Source: CALCTE01 sp045627885 (GTDB lineage Bacteria; Bacillota; Clostridia; Oscillospirales; CAG-272). Taken from it: 23,306 nucleotides of DNA. Where the stretch lies: assembly GCA_045627885.1 (NCBI GenBank), contig JAZQOM010000051.1, positions 1 through 23,306 of the forward strand. The letters run 5' to 3'. The position numbers and the translations under genes were made by a program. Below, piece by piece: positions 14,871-23,131 of this stretch. Position 1 is the first letter of the stretch. Each line of letters begins with the position of its first letter. The notes under the pieces are model-generated. The model had not been told where the DNA came from. It did no database searches and saw only the letters and a list, made by a program, of their open reading frames with translations.

Positions 14871-15755
14871 ATGCACAAGTACCAGATTAGCTTCCCCGAA
14901 ATAAAAGCGATGGCGGAAGCAAGCGAAAAAGAATTTGACGAGGAAATCACGGGAATTGCCGAAAAAATTTATGCGCAAAATCCCGAGATAATACTGATTA
15001 CCGGCCCGAGCAGTTCGGGTAAGTCCACCTGCGCCAAGAGAATGATGGAGGAGCTTGCCGACCTCGGTCGTCCTTCGATATACTTCTCTTTGGACAATTT
15101 CTTTTATGACATAAAGGAAAGAGACGGCAAGGGCGATGATATGGAATCCGTTGAGCTTCTCGATACGGATATGCTCTATTACTGCACAGAACAGCTCCTT
15201 TCCGGAGAGCCGACTCATGTCCCGAGCTTCGACTTTGCAAGTACAAGGCGCTATTTTGACGGAAAACAGCATATAATGAAGAAAAACGGCATTCTTATAT
15301 ATGAGGGAATACACGCGCTCGACCCGAAGGTATTAAAAGTATTTGAAAAAAGAAAGTATGTTTCCCTGTATATCAGCGTTGAGCAGAGCATCGAATTCGA
15401 TGACGGCGAAATATGGGAGCCGAATGAAATAAGAATGTTGAGAAGAGTTATTCGCGACTACAATCACAGAGGCAGCTCCCCCGACGATACTCTCGATATA
15501 TGGAAGGGAGTTCTCAAATCGGAAAACGAACGCATTTGCATTCATAAAGACGAAGCGGACTATGTTTTGGATTCATATTTTGCGTATGAGCCGTATATGA
15601 TGAAAAAGCAGTATGCGAAAATTCTTCCGCTTATAAAGGACGACGGCGAATACGCAGAGCTTAAAGCAAAATATCTTGAATGCGTAAAAAAGCTTGTTGC
15701 GGCATCGACTTCGCTCGTTCCGGCGGACTCCATTCTCTGCGAATTCATAAGCTGA
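14871..15755 (+). CDS. Uridine kinase-like P-loop nucleoside kinase
   Basis: The protein has 294 residues. The P-loop GPSSSGKST (45-53) follows a hydrophobic strand (EIILITG). SLDNFFYD (74-81), with an Asp after the second strand, and IYEGIHAL (about 142-149) are the phosphoribulokinase/uridine kinase family hallmarks. Related clostridial proteins are often about 550 residues, with an N-terminal TGS/threonyl-tRNA-synthetase-like extension; this one has only a 40-residue lead. Phosphorylation of uridine or cytidine is likely but the substrate is inferred. It has the best ribosome-binding site of the block (AGGAGG, 14857-14862). Confidence 0.88.
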   Translation: MHKYQISFPEIKAMAEASEKEFDEEITGIAEKIYAQNPEIILITGPSSSGKSTCAKRMMEELADLGRPSIYFSLDNFFYDIKERDGKGDDMESVELLDTDMLYYCTEQLLSGEPTHVPSFDFASTRRYFDGKQHIMKKNGILIYEGIHALDPKVLKVFEKRKYVSLYISVEQSIEFDDGEIWEPNEIRMLRRVIRDYNHRGSSPDDTLDIWKGVLKSENERICIHKDEADYVLDSYFAYEPYMMKKQYAKILPLIKDDGEYAELKAKYLECVKKLVAASTSLVPADSILCEFIS

Positions 15756-15766
15756 AAGGAATATAG

Positions 15767-17452
15767 ATGAAGTCCGTAAATCAGAAAAAACAGAATTTTG
15801 TCCTCGGCGCAATGCTCCTTATGATATCGGGCATTCTCTGCAAGGTAATCGGAGCTTTCTTCAAGGTTCCGCTTACAAATATGATTCACGACGAGGGCAT
15901 GGGCTATTTCAGCTCGGCATACAGCATATACACGGTGCTTTTTACGATATCCACGGCGGGCATTCCCGTTGCGGTGTCGAGAATAATATCGTCATATATA
16001 GTTAAAAAAGACGCCGTTGCGGTCAAGCGCACATTCCGTATGTCACTTGCGATTCTGCTTGTGCTCGGAGCTTTGGGCTCAATCGGAATGTTTGCGTTCG
16101 CAGGCACGCTCGCAAAGGATGTCATCAAGAACACAAATGCCGTATACGCGATAAAAGCCCTCTCCCCGACGCTGTTCTTTATATGCCTCGAGTCGGCATT
16201 GAGAGGCTATTTCCAAGGGCATCAGAATATGACGCCGACCTCCGTATCGCAAATAATAGAAGCGGTCGGAAAGCTCGGCATAGGTATTGCCGGAGCGCTC
16301 TATGCACAAAGCAAAAATATGGATGTGCCCCATGTCGCGGCTTATGCGATAATCGGTATCGGAATAGGCGCGGCGGTTTCCTGCTTATATCTCATATCGG
16401 CGAAGCTCGCGTATAAGAAATATGACTACGGCATTCCCGAAGTCGGCACGGTATCGCCGTCGTCTGGCAAAATTCTTTCCGAAATAGCGCTTATTGCCGT
16501 ACCGATAACATTGAGCTCGCTCGTATTGAGCGTAACCAATCTCGTCGATTCGACGGTTATTATGCGCCGCCTGCAGAGCTCGGGACTTTCGCTCGAATTC
16601 TCCCGCTCACTGCTCAATCCCGAAAAATTCAATATTTTGGAAATGAGCGTTAAGCAGATTAAAGAAGAAGCCGCAAATATTTTGTACGGCAACTATACAT
16701 CTTTGGCGGTAACATATTTTAATCTGCCGCTTGTATTGCTTACTCCCCTCTCGATAAGCATAATTCCGGTTCTTTCCGAAGCTTTTACCAAAAAAGACAG
16801 AGCGGCAATAAAGAGCGTTACGGATTCGGCTTTCCGCCTGCAATCCGCTGTATCGCTCCCGTGCGCGATGGGACTTTGCGTGCTTGCCGAGCCCGCCTTA
16901 AAGGTGCTTTACGCGCCCGATTCGTCGGTTATGGCGGCTCCGCTTCTCTCAATTCTGTCTATTTCGATATTCTTTGTCGCCATGACATCGGTCACCAACG
17001 CGATATTGCAGTCGCTCCACAAGCAATGGCTTCCCATTATCTCAATGGCGGTCGGTGTGGCGGTAAAGTTTATCGTTGCATATATTCTTATAGGAATAAA
17101 GGGCGTTTACATATACGGCGCACCAATATCCACGGTAGCTTGCTATCTTTCCGCGATGCTCGTAAACTTCTTCTTTATGGCAAAGTACACGAAATGCGTT
17201 CCGTCGATAAAAACGGTTTTCCTCAAGCCGTTTTTGTCGTCCGTTGCCTGCGCGCTCTCCGCTTTCGGAGCGTATAAGCTTTTCTATGCAATTCATCCCG
17301 GAAGAATCGCAACTCTTGCCGCAATAGCTATTGCCGCAGTTGTGTATGTTGCGTTCCTGCTTTTGATAGGAGCTCTTTCCGAAGACGATATAAAGCTTCT
17401 TCCCAAGGGCGACAAGATAAACGCCTTTATCGCAAAGCTTACAAAAAAATAA
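15767..17452 (+). CDS. SpoVB/MurJ-like polysaccharide or lipid-II flippase (MOP superfamily)
   Basis: The protein has 561 residues and roughly 14 hydrophobic helices spread over its length, with a loop of about 75 residues near 255-330. The start (NFVLGAMLLMISGILCKVIG), followed by FFKVPLTNMIHDEGMGYFSSAYSIY, is typical of stage V sporulation protein B and related clostridial flippases. ALRGYFQGHQNMTPTSVSQIIEA (about 142-164) is another family block. It probably moves an undecaprenyl-linked wall or polysaccharide precursor across the membrane. AAAGGA (15755-15760) overlaps the preceding gene's stop and precedes the ATG. It closes the long rightward block; no strong terminator follows, only a weak AAAAAG-CTTTTT hairpin at 17459-17475. 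Confidence 0.92.
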   Translation: MKSVNQKKQNFVLGAMLLMISGILCKVIGAFFKVPLTNMIHDEGMGYFSSAYSIYTVLFTISTAGIPVAVSRIISSYIVKKDAVAVKRTFRMSLAILLVLGALGSIGMFAFAGTLAKDVIKNTNAVYAIKALSPTLFFICLESALRGYFQGHQNMTPTSVSQIIEAVGKLGIGIAGALYAQSKNMDVPHVAAYAIIGIGIGAAVSCLYLISAKLAYKKYDYGIPEVGTVSPSSGKILSEIALIAVPITLSSLVLSVTNLVDSTVIMRRLQSSGLSLEFSRSLLNPEKFNILEMSVKQIKEEAANILYGNYTSLAVTYFNLPLVLLTPLSISIIPVLSEAFTKKDRAAIKSVTDSAFRLQSAVSLPCAMGLCVLAEPALKVLYAPDSSVMAAPLLSILSISIFFVAMTSVTNAILQSLHKQWLPIISMAVGVAVKFIVAYILIGIKGVYIYGAPISTVACYLSAMLVNFFFMAKYTKCVPSIKTVFLKPFLSSVACALSAFGAYKLFYAIHPGRIATLAAIAIAAVVYVAFLLLIGALSEDDIKLLPKGDKINAFIAKLTKK

Positions 17453-17465
17453 TTTTCAAAAAGTA

Positions 17466-17494
17466 TTGCTTTTTTTACAATAATTTGATAAAAT
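17466..17494 (+). promoter_or_regulatory. Promoter of the ferredoxin gene
   Basis: TTGCTT (17466-17471) and TAAAAT (17489-17494) are separated by 17 bases, about 35 bases before the chosen start. It gives the ferredoxin a supply independent of the upstream block. Confidence 0.65.
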
Positions 17495-17528
17495 TATATC
17501 GCAAAATAAAAGTATGGAGGACAATGAA

Positions 17529-17702
17529 ATGGCATTTGCAATTGATAAGGAAAAGTGCATCGGATGCGGCGCTTGCGCTGACCAGTGCCCCGTAGAGTGC
17601 ATCTCCGAAGCTGACGGAAAGTTCCAGATAGACGCTGACCAGTGCATTAGCTGCGGTAACTGCGCATCTGTTTGCCCCGTTGAAGCTCCCGCTGAGGCGT
17701 AA
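17529..17702 (+). CDS. 2[4Fe-4S] ferredoxin
   Basis: This 57-residue low-potential electron carrier has two CxxCxxCxxxC clusters (Cys10, 13, 16, 20 and Cys39, 42, 45, 49), each followed by Pro, as in clostridial ferredoxins. The ATG at 17529 is preferred over the in-frame ATG at 17514, because TGGAGG (17515-17520) then lies eight bases upstream and the protein begins AFAIDKEKC as ferredoxins do. It is a single-gene unit between its own promoter and a strong terminator, so it is probably an abundant general carrier for hydrogenase or oxidoreductases encoded elsewhere. Confidence 0.97.
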   Translation: MAFAIDKEKCIGCGACADQCPVECISEADGKFQIDADQCISCGNCASVCPVEAPAEA

Positions 17703-17714
17703 AGCAAAGCAAAG

Positions 17715-17748
17715 AAATGCCGTGTGGATATTCCACACGGCATTTTCA
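17715..17748. terminator. Bidirectional terminator between ferredoxin and the pseudouridine synthase
   Basis: A perfect stem of up to 14 bp (17715-17728 with 17732-17745) and a TAT loop carry A residues on the left and T residues on the right. It ends transcription of the ferredoxin and of the convergent gene that stops at 17746. Confidence 0.9.
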
Positions 17749-18447
17749 CTTTCTCTTCAGTATATTTATTTCTTCCTCGGAAAGCAGACGCCACTTGCCT
17801 CTTTCGAGCTCTTTGTCAAGCTCTATTCCGCCGAAGGATATACGCTCAAGATATGTGACCTTGTTCGACACGGCTTCGAGCATTCTCTTTATTTGGTGGA
17901 ACTTTCCCTCGCAGATTGTCAGCTTTGCGCCGAGCCTGTCTTCGTCGCAAATAAGCTTTGCAGGCATGGTTATTGCTTTTTCGCCTATGTCCACACCCGC
18001 CTCAAGAGCCGCCGCGTCCTCGTCGGAAAGCGGCTTTTCGCATTTAAGACGGTATGTCTTGTCGACATGATGCTTCGGCGATAAAAGCTCATGCGCAAGC
18101 TTTCCGTCGTTGGATATTATCAAAAGTCCTACAGTGTCCTTGTCAAGTCTCCCCACTGGAAACAGTCCGCTGTTTGAATACGCCTCCGGCAAAAAGTCGA
18201 GCACCGTCGTTCCTTTGCCGTCCTCCGTTGCCGAAAGAACGCCCGCCGGCTTATTGAACATAATATAAATAAATTCACTGTAAACGAGCTTTTTTGAATC
18301 AAGCGTTACATCGGCATTTTCATCGACCTTGCTGTCAGGAGAAGTAACCTTTGCCCCGTTTACAAAGACTCTGCCGTGCCTAATTGCCGCCGAAGCCGTC
18401 GTTCTCGATAACAGTGCCGCTTTGGATACAAATTTGTCGAGCCTCAT
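17746..18447 (-). CDS. RsuA/RluB-family rRNA pseudouridine synthase
   Basis: The protein has 233 residues. The ATG at 18447-18445 is chosen because AAAGGAG ends seven bases upstream; the adjacent ATG at 18450 would be only four bases away, and an in-frame ATG at 18498 precedes the promoter's -10. An N-terminal S4 RNA-binding domain (1-50, MRLDKFVSKA and RVFVNG) is followed by the synthase fold with catalytic Asp102 in VGRLDKDTVGLLIISNDG (98-115), and GKFHQIKRMLEAV near the end. The size and the short S4 linker fit RsuA (16S rRNA position 516 in Escherichia coli) better than RluB, but the exact target is inferred. Confidence 0.93.
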   Translation of the reverse strand: MRLDKFVSKAALLSRTTASAAIRHGRVFVNGAKVTSPDSKVDENADVTLDSKKLVYSEFIYIMFNKPAGVLSATEDGKGTTVLDFLPEAYSNSGLFPVGRLDKDTVGLLIISNDGKLAHELLSPKHHVDKTYRLKCEKPLSDEDAAALEAGVDIGEKAITMPAKLICDEDRLGAKLTICEGKFHQIKRMLEAVSNKVTYLERISFGGIELDKELERGKWRLLSEEEINILKRK

Positions 18448-18470
18448 CATATCACTCCTTTGCTGATAAT

Positions 18471-18498
18471 ATAATAGCATAAAGACGGAAAAATACAA
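18471..18498 (-). promoter_or_regulatory. Promoter of the pseudouridine synthase gene
   Basis: On the minus strand TTGTAT (18498-18493) and TATTAT (18476-18471) are separated by 16 bases, some 24 bases before the start codon. Confidence 0.55.
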
Positions 18499-18538
18499 GA
18501 TTTTTGCGAAAAAACCTTTATTTTGAGAAAAATTGATA

Positions 18539-18567
18539 TTGCACTTATTGCTTGATTATGCTACAAT
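18539..18567 (+). promoter_or_regulatory. Promoter of the DUF4364 gene
   Basis: TTGCAC (18539-18544) and TACAAT (18562-18567) have a 17-base spacer, 33 bases before the start. It is divergent from the pseudouridine synthase promoter. Confidence 0.65.
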
Positions 18568-18599
18568 AAATAAAGTACAAAAGCAAGTGGGAGGCAATG

Positions 18600-19136
18600 A
18601 TGTCCGGGCTTATAAAAAAGCGTAACGAAATAAAAATTTTCATACTTTATATGCTGAGCATCATCGACTATCCGATAGACCATAACACTCTGCACGATAT
18701 GTGCGTACAGGACAACTTCGTGTCGTCGTTTGACTTTATGGACTGCATCGTCGATTTGTGCGAATCCGGATGCGTACATACATATAAGGACGGGGACGAC
18801 GATAAGTATGAGCTTACCGAAACGGGTAAAAAAGCGCTCTCTCCTCTCGAAAAAGACCTGATGCCGTTGGTGCGCGACCGCGCTATGCATTCGGCGATAA
18901 GACTTCTCTCGTTTGAAAAAAGCGGCGGAAAGGTTCATGTCTCCATAGAAAAGCTCGATGTCGGTTACAAGGTGGACTGCGCGATAATCAAATCGGGAAA
19001 AACTCTTATGAGCGTGTCTCTCAATGTTGCTTCAAAGTCTTTAGCCGACAGGATAGAAGCAAAAGTGCGCGAACGCCCCGAGGAAGTTTACAGAGGAATA
19101 TCGTCAATTCTTCTCGATGATATAGCTATCTTGTAG
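18600..19136 (+). CDS. DUF4364-family protein, winged-helix-like
   Basis: The protein has 178 residues. Two tandem ATGs occur at 18597 and 18600; the second is preferred because GGGAGG (18589-18594) then lies five bases away rather than two. The N-terminal part (EIKIFILYMLSIIDYPIDHNTL, then FMDCIVDLCESGCVHTYKDG and YELTETGKKAL at about 77-87) reads like a winged helix-turn-helix with a beta wing, as in DUF4364 proteins that are widespread in Clostridia. The C-terminal half (from about 110) is an alpha-beta region of unknown role. DNA binding is inferred from the fold pattern; no target is known. It has its own promoter and no clear terminator before the ABC ATPase gene. Confidence 0.87.
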   Translation: MSGLIKKRNEIKIFILYMLSIIDYPIDHNTLHDMCVQDNFVSSFDFMDCIVDLCESGCVHTYKDGDDDKYELTETGKKALSPLEKDLMPLVRDRAMHSAIRLLSFEKSGGKVHVSIEKLDVGYKVDCAIIKSGKTLMSVSLNVASKSLADRIEAKVRERPEEVYRGISSILLDDIAIL

Positions 19137-19208
19137 TTTTTATGCAATATATATAAAAAAATAATATAAATTTTGGGCAAATAAACAGTATCATATTCGC
19201 GTTTTTTT

Positions 19209-19217
19209 TGGTATAAT
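19209..19217 (+). promoter_or_regulatory. Extended -10 promoter for the ABC ATPase gene
   Basis: TATAAT (19212-19217) is preceded by TGG, giving an extended -10 element. No good -35 is found at 16-18 bases; an extended -10 can compensate for that. The likely start of transcription is about 35 bases before the coding start. Confidence 0.6.
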
Positions 19218-19258
19218 TACTTGGAAGAAAACTAAGCAAAATACAGGAGGTAAATGTT

Positions 19259-20380
19259 TTGTCTAGTGTATCGCTGAAACATATTTATAAAAAATACCCC
19301 GGTGGAGTTACGGCTGTATCCGACTTTTGCCTTGAGATTAAGGACAAGGAATTCATTATCCTTGTAGGACCGTCAGGATGCGGTAAGTCCACTACTCTCA
19401 GAATGATTGCGGGACTTGAGGAAATCAGCGAAGGTGAGCTCTACATCGGCGACAGATTTGTAAATGATGTCGCACCGAAGGACAGAGATATTGCGATGGT
19501 GTTCCAGAACTATGCTCTGTATCCTCATATGACGGTGTTCGAGAACATGGCTTTCGGTCTGAAACTCCGCAAAACTCCGAAAGAGGAAATCAAGCGCAGA
19601 GTTGACGAAGCTTCGAGAATTCTCGACATCAATCACCTGCTCGACAGACGCCCGAAGGCTTTGTCCGGCGGTCAGCGTCAGCGTGTTGCTCTCGGCCGTG
19701 CTATCGTCCGTGAGCCTAAGGTCTTCCTCCTTGACGAGCCTCTCTCCAACCTCGACGCTAAACTGCGTGCAGCCATGAGAACTGAGCTCACAAAGCTTCA
19801 CAGAAGTCTCGGCACAACCTTTATCTATGTCACACACGACCAGGTAGAGGCTATGACGATGGCAAGCCGTATCGTCGTTATGAAGGACGGCGTCATCCAG
19901 CAGGTTGACAGTCCTCAGAACCTCTACGATAAGCCCGTTAACCTCTTCGTTGCAGGCTTTATCGGTACACCTCAGATGAACTTCATCAACGGTAAGATTG
20001 AGAAAGAGCGCGGCGGCACAAACCTCTACTTCGTATTCGCAGGCGACAATAAGATTCTTCTTCCCAAGGATAAGAACCTCGACGGCGAGCTTAACGATTA
20101 CATCGGCAAGGATGTTGTCGCAGGTATCCGTCCCGAGTGCATCCACAATGAAGAAGAAGCTATCGAAAAATATTCTGACGCGGTCATTGAAGCCGATGTC
20201 GATGTTACCGAGCTTATGGGCTCCGAGATTCACCTTTATCTTTCTGTCGGTGAAGACCAGCTTATCGCTAAGGTTCCTTCCCGCTCGACCGTCAAGGCAG
20301 GCGACAGAATCAAGATTGCTCTCGAAACCGAGAGACTCCACATCTTCGATAAAGAAACTGAAGTCTGCATCATTCACTGA
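19259..20380 (+). CDS. Sugar ABC transporter ATPase, MsmK/UgpC/MalK type
   Basis: The protein has 373 residues. Walker A GPSGCGKST (37-45), Q-loop Gln83, signature LSGGQRQR (135-142), Walker B VFLLDEP (155-161) and switch His193 (VTHD) are intact. A C-terminal TOBE/OB domain (from about 240, with GIRPECI) marks the CUT1 carbohydrate importer group; these ATPases often serve several importers. The start is TTG at 19259: AGGAGG (19245-19250) is eight bases away, while an ATG at 19254 is out of frame and three bases from that site. Codon use differs from most neighbours (CGT for Arg, AAG for Lys, few AGA/AAA), the pattern of a highly expressed gene. No permease or binding-protein genes adjoin it, which fits a shared ATPase. 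Confidence 0.95.
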   Translation: MSSVSLKHIYKKYPGGVTAVSDFCLEIKDKEFIILVGPSGCGKSTTLRMIAGLEEISEGELYIGDRFVNDVAPKDRDIAMVFQNYALYPHMTVFENMAFGLKLRKTPKEEIKRRVDEASRILDINHLLDRRPKALSGGQRQRVALGRAIVREPKVFLLDEPLSNLDAKLRAAMRTELTKLHRSLGTTFIYVTHDQVEAMTMASRIVVMKDGVIQQVDSPQNLYDKPVNLFVAGFIGTPQMNFINGKIEKERGGTNLYFVFAGDNKILLPKDKNLDGELNDYIGKDVVAGIRPECIHNEEEAIEKYSDAVIEADVDVTELMGSEIHLYLSVGEDQLIAKVPSRSTVKAGDRIKIALETERLHIFDKETEVCIIH

Positions 20381-20390
20381 TTCGGCACTG

Positions 20391-20420
20391 AAGGCATCGG
20401 GAAACCGATGCCTTTATTTG
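20391..20420 (+). terminator. Terminator of the ABC ATPase gene
   Basis: A 10-bp stem (20391-20400 with 20405-20414) closes a stable GAAA tetraloop and runs into TTTATTTG. It lies ten bases after the stop codon and 17 bases before the next start, so the lipid kinase gene may depend on readthrough or a weak promoter. Confidence 0.85.
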
Positions 20421-20436
20421 CTTTACGGAGCGTTAA

Positions 20437-21357
20437 ATGAAATACATATTCATAATAAACAAGGTTGCGGGCAACGGCGAATATCAAGCCCAAAAGCTTG
20501 AAAAAGATGTCACCGCGGCGGCATCTGAGCTCGGGCTTTCGGATGTATCGTGCTACTACACAAAGTATTGCGGCGATACAGCAGATTTTGTAAAAAATCT
20601 GCCTGCCGACGGCGCGCCGTATACCGTAATAGCCTGTGGCGGAGACGGCACCTTGAGAGACGCCGTAAACGGCATAAAAAGCCGCACAGACGACTGCGAC
20701 ATCACGGTAGGTGTTCTCCCCTGCGGCACGGGAAACGACTTTGTGCGTGCATTTAATGCAAGCAACGGCTTTCTTGATATAAAGGCACAGCTTACGGGGC
20801 ACACCGAGATAATCGACCTTATCAAGGTTGACAACGAATACTGCATAAATCTCGCTAACGCCGGCTTTGACGCCAATGTTGCCGAGAGAATTCAGGTGTA
20901 TAAAAAAACCTTCGGAAAATTCTCGTACAAGGCTTCGCTTATAAGAGAGCTTTTCTCGTCGATGAAGTATCCGATGAAGTTCGAGTTTGACGACGGAACA
21001 TCTGCCGAAGGTAACTTTCTTTTGCTTTCGATAGCAAACGGCGTGGCATACGGCGGCGGATACTATGCGGCTTCGATGTCGATAATGAACGACGGGCTTT
21101 TGGATGTCTGCTACTGCGACTTTGTGACAAGAAGAAAGTTCATCGCCTGCGTCGGCAATTATAAAGCAGGCAAGCACCTTGACGGGCGCTATCCGTTCAT
21201 ACACCGCAAGGTGTGCAAATCGCTTAAGCTCACATTCCCGAAGCCGACAAGCTTTTCACAGGACGGCGAAATGTCGAGTATAACCGAATGCAATATTTCG
21301 GTAGTCCCGAATGCGATAAAGCTCAATATTCCCGCAGGTTGCAGCTTCAAAAACTGA
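20437..21357 (+). CDS. Diacylglycerol kinase catalytic-domain protein (DgkB/YegS-like lipid kinase)
   Basis: The protein has 306 residues. The glycine-rich nucleotide-binding loop GGDGT (68-72) and the GTGNDF motif (97-102) define the family, and a DGE triad occurs near the C-terminus (FSQDGE), as expected for the catalytic acidic residue. It probably phosphorylates diacylglycerol or a similar lipid, recycling lipid head-group by-products into phosphatidic acid. The ATG has GGAG (20427-20430) six bases upstream. The common GGDGTLNE sequence reads GGDGTLRD here, a mild variation. It is followed by a terminator shared with the convergent LytM-like gene. Confidence 0.95.
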   Translation: MKYIFIINKVAGNGEYQAQKLEKDVTAAASELGLSDVSCYYTKYCGDTADFVKNLPADGAPYTVIACGGDGTLRDAVNGIKSRTDDCDITVGVLPCGTGNDFVRAFNASNGFLDIKAQLTGHTEIIDLIKVDNEYCINLANAGFDANVAERIQVYKKTFGKFSYKASLIRELFSSMKYPMKFEFDDGTSAEGNFLLLSIANGVAYGGGYYAASMSIMNDGLLDVCYCDFVTRRKFIACVGNYKAGKHLDGRYPFIHRKVCKSLKLTFPKPTSFSQDGEMSSITECNISVVPNAIKLNIPAGCSFKN

Positions 21358-21367
21358 AAATAACAAA

Positions 21368-21410
21368 AAACAAAGCGTATGACTTCATACGCTTTATTTT
21401 TATATTTTTT
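21368..21410. terminator. Bidirectional terminator between lipid kinase and LytM-like genes
   Basis: A perfect 10-bp stem (21372-21381 with 21386-21395) with an ACTT loop is followed by ATTTTTATATTTTTT and preceded by A-rich sequence, so it can serve both strands. Confidence 0.88.
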
Positions 21411-23109
21411 AACCGAAATAGCTGATTGTTCTGTCAAAGAACAAATCCGGAGTGATAAACACATTTCCGATGCTCACCGCATACGAAAGCTGCGGAGTTT
21501 TTTCCGTGCAAAGTCCGGTTGTGCCGACAATGCCGAGCTTATCGCCCTTTGCAATCTCCGCGCCAACCTCAACATCGGTTTCGCTGAGATTCCAATACCA
21601 GGTTTTAAGCCCAAAGCCGTGCTCTATTACTACAGTTTTGCCGGTTATCGCAGTCTCGCCGGCATAAACGACAACGCCGTTATTTGCCGCAAATACTTGC
21701 GTACCCGCTGACGCTAAATAAACGCTGCAATATGAGCGGTCTTCGTATTCTCCGTTCATTATTACCTTCTGACCGTATGAAAGCTGCTTTGAAAGTCTTA
21801 TCTTCATCGGATAAGAAAACTTGCCTTCCCAAAGCTTTTGGTCTTTTGTTTCGGCAAACACATCTTCCATAGTCATATTGAAAGAAAGCTTTTTGCTGTC
21901 GCCGTAATTCTCGGAAATACGGATTGGCGGAACACTAAATGTTCTCGTTGAGTATAAGCTACTCTTAATGTTCACCTTGCGCTCGTCACTCTGACCGCTT
22001 GAAGATGTAAACTTAACCGTATATAAGCCGGTATCGACATTGAAATCAAACGGCAGAAATGCTATACATTTTCCGTTATAATACACAAATTTGGGCTGAT
22101 ACTCACTGACAGTGCCGTCGGGCGAAAGCAGAGATGCGGTAACAGTCTCCCCCTCGTTGAGATTTTTTGCGTACATCACGGTTGTAGTGCCAGCTTTGAA
22201 CGATGTTGCCGAAAGCTCATAGCTTACGGGAATATCATAGAAAATCGAGATTTTATATTCGCATTTTCCGAAATAGCCGTTTGCAAGCTGCTCGTCGCCC
22301 CACTCAACAGATACCGTAATATCTATATTCGTGTCGATATCAATCTTGAGTGACTCAATGAATGTACCGAATTCCGAAAGCAAAACAGGCTCGTGCGATG
22401 TTTCGCCGATTGTAGCCGCAACGCTGACCTTTGCAGGATGGTCTGTAACGCCGTTTGCGTTGTTCACTGTGCCGAAATCAAATGCAGAAGCAAAGTCGTC
22501 GTCAGGATGAATTGTGATGCTTGTAACAGAATCAGGATTATCCGTCGGTTTTATGGTTACGGTTTCTTTTTTGGAATTGAGATATTGCCATTCGATATAA
22601 GATGCGCTCAATTCCTTGCTTTTTTCGCTATCTGTATAAGATGCCGCGGGAGGCGCCGAATACGGAAATACCTCTTGGCACGCATCAAGCTTCATAATCA
22701 AAGCAGCCGTGCTCGGTGTAAAAGGATATACAGTTCCGTTCTCGTTTTTGAAATAGCATTTATCGGAATCGTATGAAATATAGCAAGTGTATTCTTTTTT
22801 CTGTTCTTTCGTCGCACTGTAAATAATGCGAACAGTCATAAGATAGTTTCTGCACTCAAAAAGCGGAAGCCCGGATGTGTTCAATATCGCGTCCGCGTCG
22901 TTGATATCTTTGATAATAAGCTCTGTAAGCTCGTCGTCGGCATCCGATACGATATTGCCGTTTGAAAAGCTGACGGAAACATCGGCGTCATCCGGAATGT
23001 TGGGAGAATACGCGTCATTTTGATTGAGATATATAAAAGCGATAATGGTCGGGACAAATAATATTATTATCGCAACAGTAAGAGTTACTTTGTTAAAATA
23101 CTTTTTCAT
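21409..23109 (-). CDS. Membrane-anchored protein with a degenerate LytM/M23 domain
   Basis: The protein has 566 residues. A single N-terminal helix (about 9-28) anchors a large extracytoplasmic region. After about 270 residues of unrecognised sequence comes an Ig-like segment (roughly 300-400, SYELSATSFKAGTTTVMYAKNL), then a C-terminal LytM-like domain (about 430-555) with the typical GTQVFAANNGVVVYAG, VVIEHGFGLKTWYWNL and GDKLGIVGTTGL blocks. The metal-binding HxxxD is absent (the region reads SYCSVYL, 459-465), YxHL has become YWNL (505-508), and the HLH motif has become QLS (540-542). It should therefore not cleave peptidoglycan; it may instead bind wall or activate a partner, as EnvC-, NlpD- and SpoIIQ-like proteins do. 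The ATG follows AGGAGG (23120-23115) and a consensus promoter. Confidence 0.9.
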   Translation of the reverse strand: MKKYFNKVTLTVAIIILFVPTIIAFIYLNQNDAYSPNIPDDADVSVSFSNGNIVSDADDELTELIIKDINDADAILNTSGLPLFECRNYLMTVRIIYSATKEQKKEYTCYISYDSDKCYFKNENGTVYPFTPSTAALIMKLDACQEVFPYSAPPAASYTDSEKSKELSASYIEWQYLNSKKETVTIKPTDNPDSVTSITIHPDDDFASAFDFGTVNNANGVTDHPAKVSVAATIGETSHEPVLLSEFGTFIESLKIDIDTNIDITVSVEWGDEQLANGYFGKCEYKISIFYDIPVSYELSATSFKAGTTTVMYAKNLNEGETVTASLLSPDGTVSEYQPKFVYYNGKCIAFLPFDFNVDTGLYTVKFTSSSGQSDERKVNIKSSLYSTRTFSVPPIRISENYGDSKKLSFNMTMEDVFAETKDQKLWEGKFSYPMKIRLSKQLSYGQKVIMNGEYEDRSYCSVYLASAGTQVFAANNGVVVYAGETAITGKTVVIEHGFGLKTWYWNLSETDVEVGAEIAKGDKLGIVGTTGLCTEKTPQLSYAVSIGNVFITPDLFFDRTISYFG

Positions 23110-23131
23110 TCCTGCCTCCTATACTGTTTAT

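Noticed and set aside
17459..17475. Weak AAAAAG-CTTTTT hairpin as the terminator of the long block
   Set aside because: The stem is short, nearly all A-T and overlaps the ferredoxin -35 box, so it cannot be supported as a terminator.
17514..17528. Upstream ATG at 17514 as the ferredoxin start
   Set aside because: It overlaps the TGGAGG ribosome-binding site and adds five residues not found in ferredoxins.
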